Source of the DNA: Paenochrobactrum glaciei
Lineage (GTDB): Bacteria > Pseudomonadota > Alphaproteobacteria > Rhizobiales > Rhizobiaceae
Direction: 5' to 3'
Assembly: GCF_039522165.1 (NCBI RefSeq)
Contig: NZ_BAAADE010000002.1
Location: 248,001-312,000 of the forward strand
DNA: 64,000 bases
The position numbers and the translations under genes are program-made. Shown here piece after piece: positions 16,868-25,072 of the stretch. How positions within the stretch are numbered: the stretch's first letter is position 1; each line of letters opens with the position of its first letter. The notes below the pieces were generated by a model, which saw only the letters and a program-made list of their open reading frames with translations, made no database searches and had not been told where the DNA came from.

Positions 16868-18015
16868 TGGTAAGTCGTGTTGACCGTGGCCCTGTTGCAA
16901 ACTGGTGGTGGACGATTGATCGTTACTTTCTTGCCGCCTGTTTGAGCTTGATGGGGTTAGGCATTTTGCTGTCGTTTGCGGCAAGCCCTGCGGTTGCCGA
17001 ACGCATCGGCCTTGATAGTTTTCATTTTGTCGAACGCCAGACATTTTTCATGGTTCCGGCCGTGATCATTATGATTGGCGTATCTTTTTGCTCACCGCGT
17101 GAAATCCGACGTTATTCGCTGATCCTGCTGATAGGCGCGCTGCTGATGATGGTGGCTGCACTCTTCATTGGTGTTGAAGTAAAGGGTGCGCGTCGCTGGA
17201 TTTCTATCGCCGGTATTTCGATCCAGCCATCTGAATTTATGAAACCTGCCTTTGTGGTGATTTGCGCCTGGCTTTTTGCTGAGCAGCAGCGCCGTTCTGA
17301 CATCCCGGGCAATTTCTTTGCCATGGGTCTGTGTGGGTTAGTGGTCGGTCTTTTGGTATTGCAGCCGGATTTCGGGCAAACCATGCTGACGGCAGGCACT
17401 TGGGGCGGCATGTTCTTTCTGGCTGGATTGAACATGTTCTGGATTTTGTTGCTTGGTGTTGTTGGTGCCGTTGGCGCTTTTGGCGCTTATATGTTCTTCC
17501 CGCATGTGGCCGGTCGTATTGATCGCTTCATGACCGGTGAGGGGGATACATTTCAGGTGGATAGCGGTCGTGAAGCTATTTTGCGCGGCGGCTGGTTCGG
17601 CCAAGGTCCGGGTGAGGGTACGGTCAAGCGTATCATTCCTGATAGTCACACCGACTTTATCTTTTCGGTCGCCGCAGAAGAATACGGTATTATCCTGTGT
17701 CTGCTGATTATGTTGCTCTTTGCATTTATTGTGGTGCGTGGGCTGTTGATTGCGCAGCGCCAGAATGATCCGTTCAGCCGTTTGGCGATTTCCGGTGTGG
17801 TGATCCTGTTCGGTTTTCAGTCTGTGATTAATATGGCGGTGAATTTGCACCTGATGCCTGCAAAAGGTATGACGTTGCCGTTTATTTCTTATGGTGGTTC
17901 GTCCCTGATCGCGATTGCCATCACGATGGGTATTCTGCTGGCCTTAACACGCCGCCGTCCGGAAGGACGCATGTCGGCAACGGTACGTATGGGGACACAG
18001 GCACCGGCTCTGTGA
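16867..18015 (+). CDS. ftsW: Septal peptidoglycan glycosyltransferase FtsW
   Basis: FtsW, a SEDS-family polymerase, strings lipid II into glycan chains at the septum together with FtsI. The 382-residue protein has about ten membrane segments; the SEDS hallmarks GARRWI (about 99-104), QPSEFMKPAF, and the C-terminal PFISYGGSSLIA are all present. Its ATG overlaps the murD stop, and its TGA lies inside the start region of murG. The compact overlaps on both sides show it is an internal operon gene. Confidence 0.97.
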   Translation: MVSRVDRGPVANWWWTIDRYFLAACLSLMGLGILLSFAASPAVAERIGLDSFHFVERQTFFMVPAVIIMIGVSFCSPREIRRYSLILLIGALLMMVAALFIGVEVKGARRWISIAGISIQPSEFMKPAFVVICAWLFAEQQRRSDIPGNFFAMGLCGLVVGLLVLQPDFGQTMLTAGTWGGMFFLAGLNMFWILLLGVVGAVGAFGAYMFFPHVAGRIDRFMTGEGDTFQVDSGREAILRGGWFGQGPGEGTVKRIIPDSHTDFIFSVAAEEYGIILCLLIMLLFAFIVVRGLLIAQRQNDPFSRLAISGVVILFGFQSVINMAVNLHLMPAKGMTLPFISYGGSSLIAIAITMGILLALTRRRPEGRMSATVRMGTQAPAL

Positions 18016-19151
18016 GAAAAATGATGCAAAAAGATGTAATCGTGCTTGCAGCGGGTGGTACTGGCGGACATCTGTTTCCAGCCGAAGCCTTGGCTTATGA
18101 ATTAACCGCACGCGGCTATGATGTGCATCTGGCAACCGATGCCAGAGCGCAGCGTTTTTCCGGTGCTTTTGCCGCTGACCATGTGCATGTAATCCGCTCG
18201 GCCACCTTGTCGGGGCGCAACCCTGTCGCCATCGCCCGCACTATGTGGGAATTGTGGCGCGGTAATCTCGACAGCCGGGGTTTGTTTAAAAAGTTAAAGC
18301 CTAAACTGGTGGTGGGCTTTGGTGGCTATCCGACCTTGCCACCGCTTTATGCCGCGCATCGCATGAATATCCCGACCCTTATTCACGAGCAGAATGCTGT
18401 GATGGGACGCGCCAATAAAGGTTTGGCTGCACGGGTTAAAGCCATTGCGGGTGGCTTTTTGGCGGAAGGCAAAGGAACATTTGCCGATAAAATTATCACG
18501 ACCGGCAATCCGGTGCGTCCGCCTGTAGTGGCAGCAGCCAAGCAAAGCTATCAGCTTTCAAGCGACAATGACCGCTTTCATTTACTGGTTTTTGGCGGCA
18601 GTCAGGGTGCGCAATATTTTAGCCAAGCGGTTCCGGCAGCCATTGCTTTATTGCCAAAGACATATCAGGCACGCTTGCTGATTGCCCAGCAGGCACGTCC
18701 TGAAGATCAGGAAACTGTCACCGCGATTTATGAAAAACTGGGTGTGGGTGCGCAGGTCGCACCATTCTTCAGTGATTTGCCCGCTCGTCAGGCCGATGCG
18801 CAATTTATTATTGCGCGTTCTGGTGCTTCCACTGTTTCGGAAATTGCCGCCATTGGCCGTCCGGCTGTTCTGGTGCCGTTTCCGCATGCGCTTGACCATG
18901 ACCAATCTGCCAATGCCGAAGCACTGGCTGCGGTGGGCGGGGCGCAGGTTATCAAGCAAACAGAATTATCGCCACAGAAGCTGGCGGAAATTATTCAGTC
19001 GGCCATGAATGAGCCGCAACGCTTAATGAAAATGGCGGAAGCTGCAAAAACTGTCGGCAAACTTGATGCAACACGGTTGCTTGCCGATCTGGCAGAGGTT
19101 ATTGCAGCGGGTAAGTCAGTGAAAGATTATAAGGAAGGACTGCGTCCATGA
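18012..19151 (+). CDS. murG: UDP-GlcNAc:undecaprenyl-PP-MurNAc-pentapeptide GlcNAc transferase
   Basis: MurG converts lipid I to lipid II on the cytoplasmic face of the membrane. The 379-residue GT28 protein shows the two glycine-rich loops, AAGGTGGHLFPA near the N-terminus and FGGSQGAQYFS in the middle, plus HEQNAVMGRANK and ARSGASTVSE. The chosen GTG overlaps the ftsW stop by 4 bases; ATG 18021 or 18024 inside the frame are equally possible starts, since no start has a clear ribosome binding site. Its stop overlaps the murC start (ATGA). The sequence closely resembles Brucella MurG as I recall it, supporting the family assignment of the organism. Confidence 0.96.
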   Translation: MRKMMQKDVIVLAAGGTGGHLFPAEALAYELTARGYDVHLATDARAQRFSGAFAADHVHVIRSATLSGRNPVAIARTMWELWRGNLDSRGLFKKLKPKLVVGFGGYPTLPPLYAAHRMNIPTLIHEQNAVMGRANKGLAARVKAIAGGFLAEGKGTFADKIITTGNPVRPPVVAAAKQSYQLSSDNDRFHLLVFGGSQGAQYFSQAVPAAIALLPKTYQARLLIAQQARPEDQETVTAIYEKLGVGAQVAPFFSDLPARQADAQFIIARSGASTVSEIAAIGRPAVLVPFPHALDHDQSANAEALAAVGGAQVIKQTELSPQKLAEIIQSAMNEPQRLMKMAEAAKTVGKLDATRLLADLAEVIAAGKSVKDYKEGLRP

Positions 19152-20554
19152 AGATGCCGTTAAATATCGGGCTCGTACATTTTGTCGGTATTGGCGGCAT
19201 TGGGATGAGCGGTATTGCCGAAGTGCTGCACAATCTTGGTTACAAGGTGCAAGGGTCAGATCAGGCAGACGGCGCCAATGTGCAGCGTCTGCGTGAAAAG
19301 GGCATTGAGGTTTTTGTCGGCCATAGGGCCGAAAACTTGGGCGATGCGGATGTGGTTGTTGTTTCAACCGCAATTAAGCCCAGCAATCCTGAACTGATTG
19401 CAGCGCGTGAGAAATTGCTGCCAGTTGTGCGCCGCGCTGAAATGCTGGCCGAGCTGATGCGCTTCCGTCATGCTATCGCCATTGGCGGTACTCATGGCAA
19501 AACCACCACAACATCCATGGTTGCAGCTCTGCTTGATGCAGGTAAGCTTGATCCGACCGTTATCAATGGCGGCATCATCAATGCCTATGGCACCAATGCG
19601 CGTATGGGCGATGGTGACTGGATGGTGGTTGAGGCCGATGAAAGTGATGGTACTTTCTTAAAACTGCCTGCTGATATTGCTGTGATCACCAATATCGATC
19701 CTGAGCATCTGGATCATTATGGTTCTTTCGATAATGTTAAGGCGGCTTTCCGCCAGTTTGTTGAAAATGTGCCTTTCTATGGTTTTGGCGTTATGTGCCT
19801 TGATCATCCTGAAGTACAGGCACTTGTCAGCCGTATTGAAGACCGCCGCATCATCACTTATGGTCATAATCCGCAAGCCGATGTGCGCTATATCAATCAT
19901 CATATGGATGGTGCGACGAGCGTGTTTGACATCCAGATCCGTGAGCGCAAAGGTGATGTGGTGCTGATCGAAGGACTGCGCCTGCCAATGCCGGGCATGC
20001 ACAATGTGTCCAATGCGACAGCTGCGATTGCTGTGGCCTATGAGCTTGGTATTTCGGCAGAAGATATTGTTAAAGGTCTTGGGGCTTTTGGTGGTGTAAA
20101 GCGCCGCTTTACCCATACCGGCACTTGGAACGGCGTTGAAATTTTTGACGATTACGGCCATCATCCGGTAGAAATCCGCGCGGTGCTGAATGCTGCACGC
20201 GCTGCAACCAAGGGTCGTGTCGTGGCTATCGTTCAGCCGCACCGTTATACCCGTTTGCACAGCCTTTATGATGAATTTGCATCATGCTTCAATGACGCTG
20301 ACACAGTGATTGTAGCGCCGGTTTATACGGCTGGTGAAGACCCGATTGAAGGCGTTGATTCACAAAATCTGGTGTCGCGCATTAAAACGGCAGGTCACCG
20401 CGATGCACGTTTTGCGAGTGGTGCTGAAGCTTTAGCGCCGATGGTGCATGAAATTGCTAAGCCGGGTGATTTTGTCATCTGTCTGGGTGCCGGTAACATC
20501 ACCCAGTGGGCTTACGCATTGCCGGACGAATTGGCAGCATTGGATAAGGCATAA
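19148..20554 (+). CDS. murC: UDP-N-acetylmuramate:L-alanine ligase
   Basis: MurC attaches L-alanine to UDP-MurNAc, the first stem-peptide residue. The 468-residue protein has the N-terminal HFVGIGGIGMSGIAEVL nucleotide fold, the ATP loop GGTHGKTTTT (near 115-124), DESDGTFL, and the C-terminal DDYGHHPVEI signature. It overlaps murG by 4 bases, and murB begins 4 bases after it. Confidence 0.97.
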   Translation: MKMPLNIGLVHFVGIGGIGMSGIAEVLHNLGYKVQGSDQADGANVQRLREKGIEVFVGHRAENLGDADVVVVSTAIKPSNPELIAAREKLLPVVRRAEMLAELMRFRHAIAIGGTHGKTTTTSMVAALLDAGKLDPTVINGGIINAYGTNARMGDGDWMVVEADESDGTFLKLPADIAVITNIDPEHLDHYGSFDNVKAAFRQFVENVPFYGFGVMCLDHPEVQALVSRIEDRRIITYGHNPQADVRYINHHMDGATSVFDIQIRERKGDVVLIEGLRLPMPGMHNVSNATAAIAVAYELGISAEDIVKGLGAFGGVKRRFTHTGTWNGVEIFDDYGHHPVEIRAVLNAARAATKGRVVAIVQPHRYTRLHSLYDEFASCFNDADTVIVAPVYTAGEDPIEGVDSQNLVSRIKTAGHRDARFASGAEALAPMVHEIAKPGDFVICLGAGNITQWAYALPDELAALDKA

Positions 20555-20558
20555 AATC

Positions 20559-21539
20559 ATGGAAAGCGGAGAGCTTCTTCTGGCGCGTTTGGGTGACCGG
20601 TTAAAAGGTCTGCGTGGTAAGATGACAGTTGATGCCGGAATGGACAAAATCACCTGGTTTCGCACCGGTGGTCCGGCACAAGTATTCTTTCAACCGGCTG
20701 ATGAAGAAGATCTCGCTTCATTCCTGCAAGTCTTGCCGGAAGAAATTCCGTTAATGGTGGTGGGCATCGGCTCCAATCTGATGGTGCGCGATGGTGGCAT
20801 ACCGGGCTTTGTGGTGCGTTTGAGCGCCAAGGGCTTTGGCACTGTCGAGCAGGTGGGTGATACGCGCCTGAAGGCCGGTGCGGCAGCAACAGATAAACGG
20901 CTCGCCGCCGCGGCCTTGGAAGCGCAACTTGCCGGTTTTCATTTCTATAGCGGTATTCCGGGCGGGCTTGGTGGCGCGCTGCGTATGAATGCCGGTGCTA
21001 ATGGTGTTGAGACCTGCGAGCGCGTGGTCGAAGTGCGTGCGCTCGACAGAAAAGGCAATCTGCATGTTTTGAGCAATGCCGATATGGGTTACACCTATCG
21101 TCATTCCGCGGTACCTGCAGATTTGATTTTCACCTCCGCTATTCTGGAAGGTGAAAAGGGTGATCCGGCAACTATTCGTCAGGCTATGGATGAGGTGTTG
21201 CATCACCGTGAAACCGTGCAGCCGGTGCGTGAGAAAACCGGCGGCTCGACCTTTAAAAATCCTGAAGGCACATCCGCGTGGAAAGAAATTGACAAGGCGG
21301 GCTGTCGTGGCTTGCGTGTTGGTGATGCGCAAATGTCGGTCATGCATTGTAATTTTATGATCAATAATGGTGCCGCCAGTGGTTTTGATCTGGAGCGTTT
21401 GGGCGAAACGGTACGGGCAAAGGTGCTGGAAAATTCCGGTATTTTGCTGGAATGGGAAATTAAACGTATTGGCTTGTTTGGTGCTGGCCAGAGCCTGTCT
21501 GAACTTCAGGTTGCAGACGATGCGGTGATGCTCGCTTAA
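20559..21539 (+). CDS. murB: UDP-N-acetylenolpyruvoylglucosamine reductase
   Basis: MurB reduces the enolpyruvyl group of UDP-GlcNAc-enolpyruvate with NADPH and FAD to give UDP-MurNAc. From ATG 20559 the protein has 326 residues (MESGELLLARLGDRLKG); a longer in-frame extension back to 20448 would lie inside murC and is not needed. FAD-domain features TWFRTGGPAQVFFQP and GIGSNLMVRDGG are present, as are YSGIPGGLGGALRMNAG and GSTFKNPEG of the catalytic part. A terminator follows, closing the first half of the dcw cluster. Confidence 0.96.
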   Translation: MESGELLLARLGDRLKGLRGKMTVDAGMDKITWFRTGGPAQVFFQPADEEDLASFLQVLPEEIPLMVVGIGSNLMVRDGGIPGFVVRLSAKGFGTVEQVGDTRLKAGAAATDKRLAAAALEAQLAGFHFYSGIPGGLGGALRMNAGANGVETCERVVEVRALDRKGNLHVLSNADMGYTYRHSAVPADLIFTSAILEGEKGDPATIRQAMDEVLHHRETVQPVREKTGGSTFKNPEGTSAWKEIDKAGCRGLRVGDAQMSVMHCNFMINNGAASGFDLERLGETVRAKVLENSGILLEWEIKRIGLFGAGQSLSELQVADDAVMLA

Positions 21540-21586
21540 TTGGGGCGGGTTTCAATTTATTTTGCAAAAATAAATATTTTTTTTGA

Positions 21587-21617
21587 ACTCGGTTTTTGCC
21601 AAGAAACCGAGTCTTTT
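21587..21617 (+). terminator. Terminator after murB
   Basis: A 9-bp stem (ACTCGGTTT at 21587-21595, AAACCGAGT at 21604-21612) is followed by CTTTT. The tract is short but the stem is perfect. It splits the dcw cluster into rsmH-murB and ddlB-ftsZ units. Confidence 0.7.
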
Positions 21618-21719
21618 CTGATGTTTCCGGCATATCTAATAAATAACTAATTTCTCTGGGGGCTTGCCACAGAATCAACTCTCTGATTCTTTAGGGTAAA
21701 GCGTTCAGTGATTTGATTC
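21609..21719. promoter_or_regulatory. Cluster of four GANTC (CcrM-type) sites upstream of ddlB
   Basis: GANTC occurs at 21609-21613, 21672-21676, 21685-21689 and 21715-21719, that is, four sites in 111 bases, where about one per 256 bases is expected by chance. GANTC is the target of the cell-cycle methylase CcrM in alphaproteobacteria. The sites lie between the murB terminator and ddlB, where a promoter for ddlB-ftsQ-ftsA would be expected. A small palindrome (AGAATCA / TGATTCT) contains two of them. Confidence 0.4.
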
Positions 21720-21823
21720 GACGAGGTTTTCTCGTTTCGAACATGTATATTTTCTGTTGCGAGTTTTTGCCGGTGACGGCTTTTTGTATTTTGCGTCGGT
21801 TGTGACAAGAGAGGGGTTCTCAT

Positions 21824-22750
21824 ATGGCTAAAAAACATGTTGCCGTATTGATGGGTGGTTTTTCATCAGAACGCCCTGTCAGCTTGTCGTCGGGCGCTGC
21901 TTGTGCTGATGCACTGGAAGCCGAGGGCTACCGCGTCACCCGTGTTGATATGGATCGCAATGTTGCGGCCGTTTTGGCTGAGCTTCGCCCTGATGTGGTG
22001 TTTAACGCGCTGCACGGTCCTTTTGGCGAAGATGGCTCTATTCAGGGCATTCTCGAATTTCTGCAAATTCCTTACACCCATTCCGGCGTGATGGCTTCGG
22101 CTTTGGCAATGGATAAGGCGCGCGCCAAAACTGTGGTTGCTGCTGCCGGTGTCAATGTTGCTGAATCCGTAGTGATGAACCGTTTTGATTTGGGCAATGA
22201 GCATCCGATCAAGCCGCCATATGTGGTGAAGCCGGTGCGTGAGGGCTCAAGCTTTGGTGTGGTGATTGTTCAGGAAGATCAGTCGCATCCGCCTCAGGTT
22301 ATTTCGTCACCTGATTGGAAATATGGCGATGAAGTGCTGGTTGAGCATTATGTGGCCGGTCGTGAACTGACCTGCGCCGTCATGGGTGACCGGGTACTTG
22401 GTGTTTGCGAGATCATTCCGGTTGGTCATCAGTTCTATGATTACGATTCAAAATATGTTGCGGGCGCATCAAAACATGAGTGTCCGGCAAAAATTTTACC
22501 AAATATTTACCAAAAAATTCAAATAATGGCGCTTGAGGCACATAAGGCAATTGGCTGCAAAGGTGTGAGTCGTTCGGACTTCCGGTATGATGATCGTTTT
22601 TCAGAAGATGGCGAGCTGGTTTGGCTGGAAGTCAACACACAGCCTGGCATGACGCCAACCTCTCTTGTGCCTGATATTGCGCGTGCAGAAGGTATCTCCT
22701 TCGGTGCGTTATTGAGTTGGATGGTGGAGGACGCTTCGTGCTTGCGTTAA
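21824..22750 (+). CDS. ddlB: D-alanine:D-alanine ligase
   Basis: Ddl makes the D-Ala-D-Ala dipeptide used by MurF. The 308-residue ATP-grasp protein starts MAKKHVAVLMGGFSSERPVSLSSG, the usual N-terminal loop, and has NALHGPFGEDGSIQGILE, KPVREGSSFGVV and the metal-binding end WLEVNTQPGMTPTSLVP. It begins 284 bases after murB with the terminator and GANTC sites between, so it likely has its own promoter. The terminal residue of the D-Ala-D-Ala product makes this wall vancomycin-type, as normal. Its 3' end contains the ribosome binding site of ftsQ. Confidence 0.96.
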   Translation: MAKKHVAVLMGGFSSERPVSLSSGAACADALEAEGYRVTRVDMDRNVAAVLAELRPDVVFNALHGPFGEDGSIQGILEFLQIPYTHSGVMASALAMDKARAKTVVAAAGVNVAESVVMNRFDLGNEHPIKPPYVVKPVREGSSFGVVIVQEDQSHPPQVISSPDWKYGDEVLVEHYVAGRELTCAVMGDRVLGVCEIIPVGHQFYDYDSKYVAGASKHECPAKILPNIYQKIQIMALEAHKAIGCKGVSRSDFRYDDRFSEDGELVWLEVNTQPGMTPTSLVPDIARAEGISFGALLSWMVEDASCLR

Positions 22751-23670
22751 AGAAAAAGGCTAAAGCTCATTACAATGCTCAGTCGGTGCGTCATGCATCG
22801 TCGGTGCAGGGTATTGCTTTTGTATTGCCTAAATTCTTGCGTAAACCTTTTCGTTTTATCGCCCGTCTGTTTCAGGGGCGCGTCCACATCCCGCGTTTTG
22901 CCGGTACTATCGGTCTGACCGGATTTTTCGCTGCGACCGGTGCTTATGGCATGGTGGCCGGCGGTCATTCTGAAGATGTTGTTAAGGTTACCACTTCAAC
23001 TCTTGGTTTTGCGATTGAACGCGTCGAAGTGGTTGGTAATGCCGAAACGTCCGATATTGACGTGCTGGGACAGCTGAACCTTGATGGTTCAACCTCGCTG
23101 ATGGGTTTGAATGTCGAGCGCGCACGTGAAGAAATTTCGCAGTTGCCTTGGGTGGAAAGCGCTGAAGTGCGCAAAATCTATCCAGGCACTGTGCTGGTGT
23201 CTTTGGAAGAGCGCAAAGCACATGCTATCTGGCAGAACGATGATGCCTTGTCGCTGATTGATGCTGACGGCAAAGAAATCGTGCCTTACCGTTCGGGTCG
23301 CTATGCTCAGCTGCCATTAGTGGTGGGTGATGGTGCGGAAACCCGTGTGAAGGATTTTATTACGGATGTCAGTGCCTTTCCGGAGCTTGCATCCAAAGTT
23401 CGTGCCTATGTTCGTGTCGCCGACCGGCGATGGGACTTGTTGCTTGAAAACGGCGTGCGGGTAATGCTGCCGGAGTTTGAGCCGCAAAAGGCATTGGCAC
23501 AGGTTGAGCAATTGGATCGGGATCAGCATCTGCTGTCCCGCGATATTGTTTCCGTCGACATGCGGTTGAATGACCGCGTAACTGTTTTGTTGACGGAGAC
23601 CGGACAGGTCGCACGTGAGAAACTTTTAAAAGAACGCCAGCAGGCCGCACGTGCGGGGAAACGCGCATGA
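22738..23670 (+). CDS. ftsQ: Cell division protein FtsQ
   Basis: FtsQ links cytoplasmic and periplasmic parts of the divisome and binds FtsB/FtsL. I choose the GTG at 22738 because GGAGG sits 7 bases before it; the frame also has a TTG at 22717 but no site there. The resulting 310-residue protein has a basic cytoplasmic tail, one membrane helix (about 58-78, TIGLTGFFAATGAYGMVAGG), a POTRA domain opening with IERVEVVGN, and a beta domain with LPLVVGDGAE. The start overlaps the end of ddlB by 13 bases, and the stop overlaps ftsA by 4. Confidence 0.94.
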   Translation: MLALKKKAKAHYNAQSVRHASSVQGIAFVLPKFLRKPFRFIARLFQGRVHIPRFAGTIGLTGFFAATGAYGMVAGGHSEDVVKVTTSTLGFAIERVEVVGNAETSDIDVLGQLNLDGSTSLMGLNVERAREEISQLPWVESAEVRKIYPGTVLVSLEERKAHAIWQNDDALSLIDADGKEIVPYRSGRYAQLPLVVGDGAETRVKDFITDVSAFPELASKVRAYVRVADRRWDLLLENGVRVMLPEFEPQKALAQVEQLDRDQHLLSRDIVSVDMRLNDRVTVLLTETGQVAREKLLKERQQAARAGKRA

Positions 23671-24989
23671 GTATTTTTAGTAACAAGTCGGCAGCAAATT
23701 CGGGATCGGCAGGGCGCAAGGTGCGTCTTTTAACGGTTCTCGATGTGGGTTCCAGCAAGGTGTCCTGCGTTATTGCACGCCTGACACCGCGTGATGAAAG
23801 CGCGATGCTGCCAGGGCGTACCCATCGCATGGAAGTGCTCGGCATCGGCCATCAGAAATCATACGGTGTTAAATCCGGCGTGATTATTGATCTGGATGCA
23901 GCAGAACAATCCATTCGTCTGGCCGTTGATGCAGCAGAACGTATGGCCGGTTTGACGGTTGATAGTCTGATCGTCAATATTTCTGCCGGTCGTTTGAAAA
24001 GCGAAATTTTGTCGGCCAGCATCAATCTTGGCGGGCATGAAGTTGATCGCTCTGATGTGCGTCGTGTCTTGGCCGCAGGTGCCAAACAGGCATTAGCCGC
24101 AGAGCGTAATCTGGTTCACTCACTGCCGATTGGCTACACCCTTGATGGTGAACGCGGCATTCGTGATCCGATGGGAATGCTGGGTGATAGTTTAGGCGTT
24201 GACATGCACGTGTTAACAGCTGATAGCGCACCATTGCGGAATTTGGAATTATGCATCAATCGTTGCCATTTGTCCGTGGAAGCGATGGTTGCAACACCTT
24301 ATGCCAGCGGTTTGGCTGCATTGGTGGATGATGAAGCGGAAATGGGCGTTGCCTGCATCGATATGGGCGGCGGCACCACAACAATTTCTGTCTTCTCGGA
24401 AGGTAAGTTTATCCATGCGGATGCGATTGCCATTGGTGGCAATCATGTAACCATGGATGTGGCGCGCGGCTTTTCCACCCGTATGGAAGACGCCGAACGC
24501 TTGAAGGTTATGTATGGTTCAGCACTTCCAAGCGCTGCGGACGAACGCGATTTGATCAGCGTTCCCCCGATTGGTGATGATGAGCGCGACATGCCAAATC
24601 AGTATCCACGCTCAGTTCTGACGCGTATTATCCGTGCCCGTGTTGAAGAAACACTGGAACTGGTGCGCGACCGACTGAATCAGTCCGGCTTTGGCACAAT
24701 CGTTGGAAAACGCGTTGTGCTGACCGGTGGTGCCAGTCAGCTGCCGGGTATGCCGGAAGCTGCACGACGTATCTTGGCGCGCAATGCCCGTATCGGGCGG
24801 CCGCTGGGGATTTCGGGCCTGCCGGATGCGGCCAAAGGAGCGGCTTTTTCCGCCACCGTTGGCTTGTTGATCTACCCGCAGGTTGCGGGTGTCGAAGAGC
24901 GGTCAATCAAGGCGGCAGGTTTGGGTCGTCTGACTGGGACGGGTGGACGAATACAGCGTGTCGGCCAATGGTTGAGAGAGAGTTTTTGA
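23667..24989 (+). CDS. ftsA: Cell division protein FtsA
   Basis: FtsA is the actin-like protein that anchors FtsZ filaments to the membrane. The 440-residue protein shows the phosphate-binding loops LDVGSSKVSCVIA (about 25-37) and CIDMGGGTTTISVF, and VVLTGGASQLPG in the C-terminal half. The last residues (GRIQRVGQWLRESF) form the amphipathic membrane-targeting helix. It is 83 bases upstream of ftsZ with no terminator, so the two are probably made from overlapping transcripts. Confidence 0.97.
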   Translation: MSIFSNKSAANSGSAGRKVRLLTVLDVGSSKVSCVIARLTPRDESAMLPGRTHRMEVLGIGHQKSYGVKSGVIIDLDAAEQSIRLAVDAAERMAGLTVDSLIVNISAGRLKSEILSASINLGGHEVDRSDVRRVLAAGAKQALAAERNLVHSLPIGYTLDGERGIRDPMGMLGDSLGVDMHVLTADSAPLRNLELCINRCHLSVEAMVATPYASGLAALVDDEAEMGVACIDMGGGTTTISVFSEGKFIHADAIAIGGNHVTMDVARGFSTRMEDAERLKVMYGSALPSAADERDLISVPPIGDDERDMPNQYPRSVLTRIIRARVEETLELVRDRLNQSGFGTIVGKRVVLTGGASQLPGMPEAARRILARNARIGRPLGISGLPDAAKGAAFSATVGLLIYPQVAGVEERSIKAAGLGRLTGTGGRIQRVGQWLRESF

Positions 24990-25072
24990 GTAGCCGGGCG
25001 TATTATCGGTTCAGAACAATTTAACACCGCAGCGGCAAATGGCGGTGAGAGGCTTAAGAGGAACGAAGAACA

